Part shown: piece after piece, positions 38,808 through 46,723 of the stretch
Position numbering within the stretch: the first letter of the stretch is position 1
Layout of the letters: each line of letters opens with the position of its first letter
Assembly: GCF_030655195.1 (NCBI RefSeq)
Contig: NZ_JAURWA010000114.1
Location: 62,001 to 126,000 of the forward strand
Length of the DNA stretch: 64,000 nucleotides
Direction of reading: 5' to 3'
Source of the DNA: Patulibacter sp.
GTDB lineage: Bacteria > Actinomycetota > Thermoleophilia > Solirubrobacterales > Solirubrobacteraceae
Program-made: the position numbers and the translations under genes
The notes under the pieces: model-generated
Database searches by the model: none
What the model saw: only the letters and a program-made list of their open reading frames with translations
Told to the model about the DNA's origin: nothing

Positions 38808-39884
38808 ATGGCTGTTCAGACCGCATCGACGATCGACCGCGTCACGGAGCTGCTCGGCGACGACGCCGACTCGCTCCTGGGCCACAAGTCCACGACGATC
38901 GACGCCTCGCAGCTGCACCTGCCGGGCCCCGACTTCGTCGACCGGATCTACTCCGCGACGGACCGCAACAACCGCACGCTGGTCAACCTCCAGCGCCTGT
39001 TCGACGGCGGCCGCCTGGGTGGCACCGGCTACGTGTCGATCCTCCCGGTCGACCAGGGCATCGAGCACTCCGGTGCCGCGAGCTTCGCGCCCAACCCCGC
39101 GTACTTCGACCCCAAGAACATCGTCGAGCTGGCGATCGAGGGCGGCTGCAACGCGGTGGCCTCGACGCTCGGCGTCCTGGGCGCGGTCTCCCGCACCCAC
39201 GCGCACAAGATCCCGTTCGTGGTGAAGCTCAACCACAACGAGTCGCTCTCGCTGCCCGAGACCTACGACCAGATCATGTTCTCGTCGGTCCAGCGCGCCT
39301 ACGACCTCGGCGCCGCCGCCGTCGGCGCCACGATCTACTTCGGCTCGCCGGAGTCGGGTCGGCAGATCGTCGACGTCGCCCGCGCGTTCGAGGAGGCCCA
39401 CCGCCTCGGTCTCGCCACGATCCTCTGGTGCTACACGCGCAACTCGGCGTTCAAGGTCGACGGCGTCGACTACCACACCGCCGCGGACCTCACCGGCCAG
39501 GCCAACCACCTCGGCGTGACGATCGAGGCCGACATCATCAAGCAGAAGCTGCCGGAGCTCAACGGCGGCTTCAACGCGATCAAGGTCGGCAAGACGCACC
39601 CGCTCGTCTACTCCGAGCTGACGACGGACCACCCGATCGACCTCACCCGGTACCAGCTGGCCAACTGCTACATGGGTCGCGCCCCGCTGATCAACTCGGG
39701 CGGCGCCTCCGCCGGCGAGACGGACCTCACCGAGGCCGTCAAGACCGCGGTCATCAACAAGCGCGCCGGCGGCGCGGGCCTGATCTCCGGCCGCAAGGCG
39801 TTCCAGCGGCCGCTCGCGGAGGGCGTCGCGCTGCTGCAGGCGATCCAGGACGTGTACCTGGACCCGCAGATCACCATCGCCTGA
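38808..39884 (+). CDS. fbaB: Class I fructose-bisphosphate aldolase (DhnA/FbaB type)
   Basis: 358 aa. It cleaves fructose-1,6-bisphosphate to DHAP and glyceraldehyde-3-phosphate through a Schiff-base Lys. Seen: [18 protein letters not shown] (about 75-92), [29 protein letters not shown], and the likely Schiff-base Lys in the [11 protein letters not shown] region. The phosphate-binding end reads [13 protein letters not shown] and [21 protein letters not shown] lies 5-6 nt before the ATG. The leader of over 100 nt holds a CGGTCC-GTGC-GGACCG hairpin, which may matter for regulation. Confidence 0.92.
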   Translation: MAVQTASTIDRVTELLGDDADSLLGHKSTTIDASQLHLPGPDFVDRIYSATDRNNRTLVNLQRLFDGGRLGGTGYVSILPVDQGIEHSGAASFAPNPAYFDPKNIVELAIEGGCNAVASTLGVLGAVSRTHAHKIPFVVKLNHNESLSLPETYDQIMFSSVQRAYDLGAAAVGATIYFGSPESGRQIVDVARAFEEAHRLGLATILWCYTRNSAFKVDGVDYHTAADLTGQANHLGVTIEADIIKQKLPELNGGFNAIKVGKTHPLVYSELTTDHPIDLTRYQLANCYMGRAPLINSGGASAGETDLTEAVKTAVINKRAGGAGLISGRKAFQRPLAEGVALLQAIQDVYLDPQITIA

Positions 39885-39889
39885 TCACC

Positions 39890-39935
39890 CCGGGGGCCCG
39901 CGGACGCCACGATCCGGCGTCCCCGTGGCCCCCGG
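39890..39935 (+). terminator. Long two-part hairpin after the aldolase gene
   Basis: CCGGGGGCC pairs with GGCCCCCGG; after a small internal loop, GGACGCC pairs with GGCGTCC. It starts 6 nt after the stop. Confidence 0.65.
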
Positions 39936-40038
39936 ATCCGGGCGTGCGGACGCCGCTTCGGTGCGTCCCCACGGCCCCTGATCGGCGGGTGACCGACGTC
40001 GATCGCCCCTGCTGCGCACCCCGGACCCGCCGTCAGCC

Positions 40039-40044
40039 TACAAT
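40039..40044 (+). promoter_or_regulatory. -10 element TACAAT of the pseudo-rhomboid gene
   Basis: TACAAT, among the closest matches to TATAAT in the window, ends 7 nt before ATG 40052; no Shine-Dalgarno. Confidence 0.6.
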
Positions 40045-40051
40045 CGGTCCG

Positions 40052-40972
40052 ATGGCGGGCCAGGCAGAGCTGTTCACGGTGTGCAGCTCCTGCGGGCAGC
40101 AGGTCTCGACGTTCGTGACCGAGTGCCCCTACTGCGGCACGCGCCTGCAGAAGCGGGCCCCCCGCCTGGACCGCAAGGACGGCGACCTCGAGGCGCTGCT
40201 GCGGCTCCCGTCGGTCGAGCCGGACCGCTCGTCGCACGACCGGACCCCCCGGGGTTCCGAGGACGACGACAACGTCGTGCCGCTCAAGCGCGGCCGCCGG
40301 ACCCTGAAGCCGAGGTCCAAGCCGGACGCCGGGCCGAAGTCGAAGTCGAAGCCCTCGCGACCGAAGCCGGGCGGCTCCGGCCTGCGGGCGACGCTCCGCC
40401 GCCCGCGCAGGGCGAAGAGCTCGTACGCGACCGAGGGCAAGGCGTACGCGACCTTCGCGATCATCCTGATCTCGCTGATCGGCCTGCCGGTCCAGCAGCT
40501 CCTCAACGGCACCGACCTGCTGCTGATCGACGGCTCGCCGGCGTGGCGCGCGGTCACCGCGTCCCTCCTCTTCACGAACACCTGGAACGCGGTGGCCGTG
40601 CTGACGACCTTCGGGGTCTTCGGCTGGCTGTGGGAGCGCCGGGCGGGAGCCGTGGGCTCCGCGGTCGTCGTGGTCGCGTTCCTCGTCGCCGGCGTCGGCG
40701 GACTCCTGCTGGACCGCGCAGCGGATCCGGGTGTCGTGGCGTTCGGCTCGGCCGGCGCAGCGATCGCCCTGGCCACCGCATGGATCGTCACCGAGATCCG
40801 CGCGCGCCGCCAGGGGGAGTCGCTCGACGGCGACCTGCTGGGTGCCGCGACGCTGCTCGTCGTCCCGATCGCCACCACCGCGCTGACGGCCACCGCCGTC
40901 CCGGTCTCGATCGGCGTCGGTCTCGTCCTGGGCTCGCTGCTGGGCCTCGGGCTCTCGCTCGCCCGCCGCTGA
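40052..40972 (+). CDS. Zinc-ribbon rhomboid-like membrane protein lacking catalytic residues
   Basis: 306 aa. A zinc ribbon is at residues 10-33 (CSSCGQQ, then CPYCGTR). A long basic, Ser/Pro/Lys-rich linker spans 40-125 (KPDAGPKSKSKPSRPKPGG). Six TM helices follow from about 130. The middle resembles rhomboids: NTWNAVAVLTTFGVFGWLWERRAG parallels the NxxxL...FG..LE..G region and is quoted here as WNAVAVLTTFGVFGWLWERR. The GxSG serine site reads GSAG at 232-235, so the Ser position holds Ala. The last helix (SIGVGLVLGSLLGLG) has no catalytic His. A pseudo-protease that binds TM helices is a reasonable guess. Confidence 0.7.
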   Translation: MAGQAELFTVCSSCGQQVSTFVTECPYCGTRLQKRAPRLDRKDGDLEALLRLPSVEPDRSSHDRTPRGSEDDDNVVPLKRGRRTLKPRSKPDAGPKSKSKPSRPKPGGSGLRATLRRPRRAKSSYATEGKAYATFAIILISLIGLPVQQLLNGTDLLLIDGSPAWRAVTASLLFTNTWNAVAVLTTFGVFGWLWERRAGAVGSAVVVVAFLVAGVGGLLLDRAADPGVVAFGSAGAAIALATAWIVTEIRARRQGESLDGDLLGAATLLVVPIATTALTATAVPVSIGVGLVLGSLLGLGLSLARR

Positions 40973-41059
40973 GCACCGGACCGGCCCTCGCGCGCGGGCG
41001 TGACCGCGCCCGCGCCGGACCGGGGAGTCCCGCACGCCGGGCCCACCGGGACGGCTCCG

Positions 41060-41065
41060 TATGCT
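41060..41065 (+). promoter_or_regulatory. -10 element TATGCT of the 126-aa gene
   Basis: TATGCT ends 7 nt before GTG 41073. The ATG at 41061 overlaps the -10 and is disfavoured. Confidence 0.5.
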
Positions 41066-41072
41066 CGGAGGC

Positions 41073-41453
41073 GTGACCGATCGCCCCTACACCGCGGAGC
41101 AGGTCGACGCCGCCGTCCGCGAGATCAGCGAACCCGGCCGGCTGCGCCGCGCCGAGGAGGTCGTCACCCACGCGGTGCCGAACCTCCAGCGCATCATCGA
41201 CGGCGCGCTGCACGACGGCGGCTGGTTCAGCCAGGGCCACGAGCAGCAGATCACCCAGGCCTCCGCCGAGCCCGATCCGAAGATGCGCGAGGCGCGGCTG
41301 CACGCCCTCGTCGCCGACGAGTCGCAGCTGGCGATGCTCGTCGGGGTAACGGTGGGGTTCGCGCTCGCCCGCGAGCTCGACGCACCCGGGACGGCGGCCG
41401 CCGAGGCGGACCCGTCCCCCGAACACGATCCTGACGGAGCACCCCCCGCATGA
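41073..41453 (+). CDS. Hypothetical 126-aa protein
   Basis: Not recognised. A helical soluble pattern is seen: YTAEQVDAAVREISEPGRLR, then HAVPNLQRIIDGALHDGGWF and MREARLHALVADESQLAMLV. An acidic Pro/Ala tail follows (about 105-126). Its stop overlaps the start of the downstream hydrolase (ATGA), so the two are co-translated and may be functionally linked. Confidence 0.7.
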   Translation: MTDRPYTAEQVDAAVREISEPGRLRRAEEVVTHAVPNLQRIIDGALHDGGWFSQGHEQQITQASAEPDPKMREARLHALVADESQLAMLVGVTVGFALARELDAPGTAAAEADPSPEHDPDGAPPA

Positions 41454-42127
41454 CGACCCTCACGTTCCTCGGCCAGTCGGCCATCCTCCTCGAGGCCGGC
41501 GGCTTCCACGTCCTCGTCGACCCGTTCCTGGGCGACAACCCGAAGGCGACGACCTCGCCCGACGACGTCCCCGCCGACCTGATCCTCCTGACCCACGGCC
41601 ACGGCGACCACCTCGGCGACACCGTCGCCATCGCCAAGCGGACCGGCGCGCCCGTCGTCGCGATCGTCGAGGTCGCCAACGAGCTCGCCGAGGAGGGCCT
41701 CGACGTCGTCGACCTCAACCTCGGCGGCACCCACGAGTTCGACGGCGGCTGGGTCCGGATGGTCCCGGCGTGGCACACCGGCCTGACGCCCAAGGGCACG
41801 CCGCACACCCCCGCCGGCCTGGTCATCAACCTCGGCGGCAAGACGGTCTACCACCTCGGCGACACCGCGCTCTTCAGCGACCTGGCCCTGCCGTCGCGTC
41901 GCGATCCGCTCGACCTGGCCCTGATCCCGATCGGCGGTCACTACACGATGGATCGCCACGACGCCGTCGAGGCCGCCCGCCTCGTCGCCGCCCCGCACGT
42001 CGTCCCGGTGCACTTCGACACGTTCCCGCCGATCGAGACCGACGCCGAGGCGTTCAAGCGCGAGGTCGAGGAGGCCGGGGTGGCGAAGGTGTCCGTCCTC
42101 GCCCCCGACGCCTCCGTCGAGGTCTGA
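41450..42127 (+). CDS. UPF0173 metal-dependent hydrolase (metallo-beta-lactamase fold)
   Basis: 225 aa. The metal site is HGHGDHLGD (about 51-59), with further ligands at His in VPAWHTG, Asp in YHLGDTALFSD and His in VPVHFDTFPPI. The start TFLGQSAILLEAGGFHVLVDPFLG matches YtkL/UPF0173 proteins and is seen here as TFLGQSAILLEAGG. The physiological substrate of this group is unknown. The ATG overlaps the upstream stop. Confidence 0.9.
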   Translation: MTTLTFLGQSAILLEAGGFHVLVDPFLGDNPKATTSPDDVPADLILLTHGHGDHLGDTVAIAKRTGAPVVAIVEVANELAEEGLDVVDLNLGGTHEFDGGWVRMVPAWHTGLTPKGTPHTPAGLVINLGGKTVYHLGDTALFSDLALPSRRDPLDLALIPIGGHYTMDRHDAVEAARLVAAPHVVPVHFDTFPPIETDAEAFKREVEEAGVAKVSVLAPDASVEV

Positions 42128-42180
42128 CGCCCCGGTCCCCCGCCGGCCCCCGGATCACACCGGTGGCCGGCCCGGGGGGC

Positions 42181-42186
42181 TAGCCT
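42181..42186 (+). promoter_or_regulatory. -10 element TAGCCT of the AsnC-type gene
   Basis: TAGCCT ends 6 nt before ATG 42193; no Shine-Dalgarno. Confidence 0.5.
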
Positions 42187-42192
42187 CCGCCC

Positions 42193-42474
42193 ATGTCGAC
42201 CTCCACCGCAATCGTCCTCGTCCAGGCGGACCGCCGGTTCCTCGGCGACCTCGGGGAGCGGCTCGCCGACCTCGAGGGCGTGGCGGAGGCGTACTCCGTG
42301 ACGGGCGACTGGGACTTCGTCGCGATCGTCCGGCTGTCGCGGCCGGAGGACCTCGCCCGCGTCGTCACCACGGGGATCGCGCGCGAGGAGGGCGTCGAGC
42401 GCACCCAGACGCTGATGGCGTTCGAGGCGTTCTCCAAGCACGACCTCGACGCCTTCTTCGACGTCGGCGGCTGA
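42193..42474 (+). CDS. Stand-alone Lrp/AsnC ligand-binding (RAM) domain protein
   Basis: 93 aa. It matches the C-terminal RAM domain of Lrp/AsnC regulators without an HTH: AIVLVQADRRFLGDLGERLADL, seen as AIVLVQADRRFL, then GVAEAYSVTGDWDFVAIVRL and GVERTQTLMAFEAFSK. Such single-domain proteins form octamer-like rings that bind amino acids and may modulate full-length Lrp proteins or enzymes. No partner regulator is adjacent. Confidence 0.85.
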   Translation: MSTSTAIVLVQADRRFLGDLGERLADLEGVAEAYSVTGDWDFVAIVRLSRPEDLARVVTTGIAREEGVERTQTLMAFEAFSKHDLDAFFDVGG

Positions 42475-42522
42475 GCGACGCCCCGGGCCCGGCGGCGCGG
42501 CTCGTCGGCGCCATGCGGTCGG

Positions 42523-42528
42523 TACGCT
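42523..42528 (+). promoter_or_regulatory. -10 element TACGCT of the 233-aa membrane gene
   Basis: TACGCT ends 7 nt before GTG 42536; no Shine-Dalgarno. Confidence 0.5.
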
Positions 42529-42535
42529 CGCCTGC

Positions 42536-43237
42536 GTGCCGATCGCGCGCCCCGAGTACGGACCGTCGCTGAAGGACATCGCCGGCCCGCGTCTGGCCGC
42601 GCTGCGCCGCCCCGTCCGCTGGGCGATCCTCGCGGCGCCCGTCGTCCTCCTCCTGCTCGTCGCGGCCGTCGCGTACGCCCGGCGCGACGTCGTGACGCAG
42701 GCCGTGATCCGGGGTCCGCTGACCTTCAACACCCGCTACGACGCCGGCCTCGAGCGCGTCCGGGCCGGCACGGGGGAGCTGCTGCACCTGCGGACGAAGC
42801 CCGGCGAGGGCCGCGGCGTCGAGGACCTCGTCTACCGGGACGCCGGCCCCGCGCCGGCACGGATCGAGCCCGCCGGCGGTCCGATCGCCCAGCTGGCGCT
42901 CCGGGCCGACGACGTGATGCGTCCGCTCCGCGCGACGCTGCAGGACTACCAGGTCCGCTCCGCGGGCCGCATCCGCATCGGCAGCGACTACGGCGGCTGG
43001 ATCGTGCGCTACCAGTTCAAGCGCCGGATCCCGGGCGACACGACCACGCAGGCCCGCACGTTCTTCGGCGCCCGCGTGCTGCTGCTGCCCGACGCCCAGG
43101 GCACGAAGGAGCGGGTCCTCGACGTGTCGCTGCAGAGCCAGCGGTCGCAGGTCGTGTCGAACATCAGCGAGGTCGGCGGCAACGGCCCGATGCGCACCCC
43201 GTTCTACGGCGTGGCCTTCGGGACCGAGAAGCCCTGA
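42536..43237 (+). CDS. Membrane-anchored protein of unknown function
   Basis: 233 aa. The cytoplasmic N-terminus (1-27) is followed by one TM helix (about 28-47, WAILAAPVVLLLLVAAVAYA). An extracytoplasmic domain (50-233) has TFNTRYDAGLERVR, IRIGSDYGGWIVRYQFKRR and SEVGGNGPMRTPFYGVAFG. No catalytic motif was seen and no family recognised. Convergent with the sigma-factor gene. Confidence 0.7.
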   Translation: MPIARPEYGPSLKDIAGPRLAALRRPVRWAILAAPVVLLLLVAAVAYARRDVVTQAVIRGPLTFNTRYDAGLERVRAGTGELLHLRTKPGEGRGVEDLVYRDAGPAPARIEPAGGPIAQLALRADDVMRPLRATLQDYQVRSAGRIRIGSDYGGWIVRYQFKRRIPGDTTTQARTFFGARVLLLPDAQGTKERVLDVSLQSQRSQVVSNISEVGGNGPMRTPFYGVAFGTEKP

Positions 43238-43269
43238 GACCGCGACGCGGTCGGCGGCCCCGGGCCGCC
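43238..43269. terminator. Two adjacent hairpins between convergent genes
   Basis: GACCGC-GAC-GCGGTC (43238-43252) is followed at once by the GC palindrome GGCGGCCC-C-GGGCCGCC (43253-43269). They sit in the 84-nt gap between convergent stops at 43237 and 43322. Confidence 0.5.
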
Positions 43270-43321
43270 CGCTCCTCGGGGGTGCGCCGCGTCCTCGGGG
43301 CCGGCGGTCCGGTGGCCGCCG

Positions 43322-44824
43322 CTACGGCTGCGGGGTGACCGGCAGCTGACCGGTCGCGCCGGGTGTCGGCGTCGGCGCCGGCGGCGCGGGGGACGTCGAC
43401 GTGGTCGGCGGCTGCTTCGGCGTCGTCGTGGTCGCCGGGGGCCGGGTCGTCGTCGGGGCGGTGGTGGTCGCGCCGGCGGGCGGCAGGACGACCGTCTGCT
43501 CGCCGGTGTCGGCCGGGACGGGGGCGGTCGTCGTCGGCGCCGTGGTGGCCGGCGTCGTCGTCGTGCCCGTGGTCGGGGCGGCCGTGACGCCGGTGCCCGT
43601 GGTGGAGGGCACCGTGTCGGTCGTCGTCGTGGACGGCGTCGTCGTGGTCGTCGTCGCGGTGGTGGGGCGCGGCTGTCGGCGCTCCTCCGTCGTGACCGCG
43701 GCGGAGGCGACGGCGGCGGGCAGGCCGCCCGTCGTCGTCCCGCTGGCCGGCGCGACCCGGCGGGGCGTCGTGGACACGCGGACGCTCGGCGCCGCGACGG
43801 GGGCGGCCGCGCGCGTGGCGGCGCGGACGTCGATCGAGGCGCCGGCGGAGTCGTACCGGCCGCGTGCGTGGTCGACCTCGACGGCACCGGCCGTGAAGAT
43901 CGCCGCGGCGGCGAGGCCGGCCGCGGTCTTCGACGCGATCGCGCTGACGCCCGTGGTCAGGACGCCGCCGGTCACGGAGCCGGCCGCGACGCTGCCGACG
44001 GCCGCGCCACCGGAGGCGCCGGCGCCGGCCGTGGCGTGGGCCAGCAGCTTCTTCACGATCACGAGCGGGCCGATCGGGAAGATCGCCTGCAGCGAGCGGT
44101 TGTTCGCCTTGAGGTGGGTCTGGAACGCGGCGCAGCGCTCGCACTCCTTGACGTGGCGCCGGACCGGCGGGGAGACGCGTTGGAGCGACTCGGAGACCTG
44201 CCCGAGCTCGTCGCGGACCTCCTCGCAGGTGAGGTTGCGCGCCTCGGAGGCCTCGGCCAGTGCGACGCGGGCGCGGACCAGCAGCGACTTGACGCTGGGC
44301 ACCGTGGTGTCCATCGCCTCGGCGATCTGGTCGTACGAGAGGGCGTCGATCTCGCGCAGGAGGAGCGCGGTGCGCTGGGTCTCGGGCAGCGCCTTGACGT
44401 CGCCGAGCAGCTCGCGGAACTCCTCGCGGCGATGCGCGGTGTCCGCGGCGGAGATCCCGTGGTCGGCCATGCGGTCGTCGAGCGTGTCGACGCCGATCGG
44501 CTGGATCTTGCGCAGGTGGTTCAGGCAGCGGTTGCGCGCGATCCGGTAGAGCCACGGCCGCACGTTGATCGCCCGGTCGTCGCCGATGATCGCGTTGAAG
44601 GCGTTGGCGAAGACCTCCTGCAGCACGTCCTCGGCGTCCTCGCGCGAGCCGAGCATGTGGCGGCAGAACGCCAGGAGCCGCGACTGGTAGCGCTGGACGA
44701 GCGTCTCGTAGGCCGCCTGGTTGCCCCGACGGGTCAACGTCACGAGCCGCTCGTCGCCCTGCAGGCGCAGGAGCGTCGACGGGCCTCGGAGGGCTGGGGC
44801 GGTGTCGAGTGCGGAAACTTCCAT
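43322..44824 (-). CDS. ECF sigma factor fused to zinc anti-sigma domain, TM region and Thr/Pro tail
   Basis: 500 aa from ATG 44824 (ATG 44869 would add 15). The sigma-2 region spans about 25-100 (YETLVQRYQSRLLAFCRHML, EDVLQEVFANAF, RPWLYRIARNRCLNHLR). The sigma-4 region is at about 130-185 (LPETQRTALLLREIDALSYD, AEAMDTTVPSVKSLLVRAR). A zinc anti-sigma motif then follows in the same chain: Cys200 and His224-x3-Cys228-x2-Cys231. Residues about 260-315 are Ala/Gly-rich and hydrophobic, probably spanning the membrane. The last about 170 residues are Thr/Pro-rich and likely extracytoplasmic. The layout resembles ECF groups with fused C-terminal anti-sigma extensions: a sigma factor held at the membrane until released. 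Confidence 0.88.
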   Translation of the reverse strand: MEVSALDTAPALRGPSTLLRLQGDERLVTLTRRGNQAAYETLVQRYQSRLLAFCRHMLGSREDAEDVLQEVFANAFNAIIGDDRAINVRPWLYRIARNRCLNHLRKIQPIGVDTLDDRMADHGISAADTAHRREEFRELLGDVKALPETQRTALLLREIDALSYDQIAEAMDTTVPSVKSLLVRARVALAEASEARNLTCEEVRDELGQVSESLQRVSPPVRRHVKECERCAAFQTHLKANNRSLQAIFPIGPLVIVKKLLAHATAGAGASGGAAVGSVAAGSVTGGVLTTGVSAIASKTAAGLAAAAIFTAGAVEVDHARGRYDSAGASIDVRAATRAAAPVAAPSVRVSTTPRRVAPASGTTTGGLPAAVASAAVTTEERRQPRPTTATTTTTTPSTTTTDTVPSTTGTGVTAAPTTGTTTTPATTAPTTTAPVPADTGEQTVVLPPAGATTTAPTTTRPPATTTTPKQPPTTSTSPAPPAPTPTPGATGQLPVTPQP

Positions 44825-44894
44825 GGCGATGCCGGACGCGTGGGGACCGTCCAGTCCCCGTTGGAACACGGCGGACCGCCCCGAGTTGCGGACC

Positions 44895-44914
44895 CGGCGA
44901 CGGATCCGTCGCCG
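44895..44914. promoter_or_regulatory. 20-bp perfect palindrome between divergent signalling genes
   Basis: Each 10-nt half reads CGGCGACGGA on its own strand, meeting at GGATCC. It lies 71 nt upstream of the sigma-factor start and 134 nt upstream of the cyclase start, so a dimeric regulator could bind it and act on both. Confidence 0.5.
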
Positions 44915-45048
44915 TCGGGCGAGGACCTGTCCGTAGACCGTAGCCCTCGTTGGTAAAGGCGCCGCAAACGGCCGCCCGGGCCGCCGACGCGGTCCACCCG
45001 GCGGCGGGGACCGAGGAGCCGCCCCGACTCCTGGGAGAATCCCCGGCC

Positions 45049-46668
45049 GTGGCCCGGCGCCCCCTCCACTCGCTGCACCGCCGTCTCGGCGAGCGCTACC
45101 CCGCGGTCGCGCTCTCGCTCGTCCTCGCCCAGGCGCACCTGGTCGTCCTCGCGGCGATCCTGATCCTCATGCGGTTCCTGGACCTCCCGGCGGGCGGCTG
45201 GCTGCTGCTGATCGGCATGTCGCAGGCGCTGACCCTGGCCGAGAACGTCCTGGTGATGGCCACCGCCTGGTACCACCTGCGGCCGTTGCGGGCGTGGGAG
45301 GCCCACGAGCGCGGCGGCGGGGAGGAGGGGATCGTGTCGGCGCGGGCGACCGAGGCCTGGCGCGCGCTCGTCGTCCTGCCGCTGCGCCTGGTCGGCGCGG
45401 GCGCCGCGGCCCGGACGATGCTCTGGGCCCTGACCATGGTGGTCGCGATCTGCCTGGTGGCGGACCTGGCCGTGTGGCCGGGTGGCGTCGTCCTGATCCT
45501 CGCCGCGTCGGTGGTCCTCCTGGCGGGCGTGCTGATCCGCTACCTCGAGGTCGAGCTCGTCCTGCGCCCGGTGATCGAGGTCGTCGCGCCGGGACTCGAC
45601 GACGACGCGGTCCTCGACCGCTCCCTCTCCCTGCGGATGCGCCTCCTGGCCGGGGTCCCGCTGACGACGGTCGTGACCGGCGGCGTCGTCGCGAGCTTCA
45701 GCACGAGCGACCAGGGCCTCGCGGACTTCGGGGTCGGCATCGCCATCGCGCTGGTGAGCGCGGCGACGATCGCGACGCTGCTGGCGGCGCTCCTGGTCCG
45801 GAGCTTCGTCGCGCCGATCAACGAGCTCCGCGCCACGATGCAGGCGATCCAGGGCGGCGACCTCGACCGGCCCGCGGCGATCCTCGGCGGCGACGAGATC
45901 GGCCGGCTGGCGCGGCAGGTGAACATCGGCCTGCGCGGCCTGCGCGAGCGCGACCGGCTGCACGAGGCGTTCGGCACCTACGTCGACCCGGCGATCGCCT
46001 CGCGGGTCCTCGACGAGGGGCCCCAGCTGGAGGGCACGGTCATCGAGGTCACGGTCGCCTTCATCGACATCCGCGGCTTCACCGCCTTCGCGGAGGGCTC
46101 GACCCCGACCGAGGTCTTCTCGCTCCTCAACGAGTTCTACGGCGTCGTCGTCCCGGTCGTGGAGCGCTACGGCGGCCACGCCAACACCTTCCAGGGCGAC
46201 GGGCTCCTGGCCGTCTTCGGGGCGCCGACCGAGCTGGAGGACCACGCCGACAGCGCGGTCACCGCCTCGATCGAGGTCGCCCGCGCGGTCCGCCAGCACT
46301 TCCGCGGCGACCTGCGCCTGGGCATCGGCGTGAACTCCGGTCCGGTCGTCGCGGGCACGATCGGCGGCGGCGGACGGGCCGCGTTCACCGTCATCGGCGA
46401 CCCGGTCAACACCGCCAGCCGCGTCGAGGCGATCACCCGGCAGACCGGCGATGTCGTGCTCTTCACGGAGGAGACGCGTCGGCGCCTGAAGCGCGACCAC
46501 GGCACGATCTCCGCGCGGCCGCCCGCGCCCGTGCGGGGGAAGCGCATCCCCGTGCGCCTGCACGCCCCGCTGCTCGGCGGACGCGTCGAGGAGCCGCTGC
46601 CGACGCTCGAGGACGGCCTCGGCCGCCTGCTCGCGCGGCCCGACGGCGGCGGCCCTCCGGGACGGTAG
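45049..46668 (+). CDS. Membrane class III adenylate/guanylate cyclase with HAMP domain
   Basis: 539 aa from GTG 45049 (a TTG at 44950 is possible). Six or so TM helices are at about 15-250, in the style of mycobacterial Rv1318c-type cyclases. A HAMP domain is at about 255-310 (APINELRATMQAIQGGDLDR). The catalytic domain starts at about 325: metal Asp340 in VAFIDIRGFTAFAEG and Asp384 in QGDGLLAVFGAP. The purine-selecting pair is unusual: the usual Lys is Thr380 (NTFQGD), while Asp451 (VIGDPVN) is kept. The substrate may therefore differ from plain ATP, or activity may be low. GGGAGAAT lies 8 nt upstream, and GAGAAT could be a -10. Divergent from the sigma-factor gene. Confidence 0.85.
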   Translation: MARRPLHSLHRRLGERYPAVALSLVLAQAHLVVLAAILILMRFLDLPAGGWLLLIGMSQALTLAENVLVMATAWYHLRPLRAWEAHERGGGEEGIVSARATEAWRALVVLPLRLVGAGAAARTMLWALTMVVAICLVADLAVWPGGVVLILAASVVLLAGVLIRYLEVELVLRPVIEVVAPGLDDDAVLDRSLSLRMRLLAGVPLTTVVTGGVVASFSTSDQGLADFGVGIAIALVSAATIATLLAALLVRSFVAPINELRATMQAIQGGDLDRPAAILGGDEIGRLARQVNIGLRGLRERDRLHEAFGTYVDPAIASRVLDEGPQLEGTVIEVTVAFIDIRGFTAFAEGSTPTEVFSLLNEFYGVVVPVVERYGGHANTFQGDGLLAVFGAPTELEDHADSAVTASIEVARAVRQHFRGDLRLGIGVNSGPVVAGTIGGGGRAAFTVIGDPVNTASRVEAITRQTGDVVLFTEETRRRLKRDHGTISARPPAPVRGKRIPVRLHAPLLGGRVEEPLPTLEDGLGRLLARPDGGGPPGR

Positions 46669-46723
46669 GCGGGAGCGGGAGCGGGGGCGGGGGCCTGGAC
46701 TCGCCGTGGGCGGGGGCGGGCTC

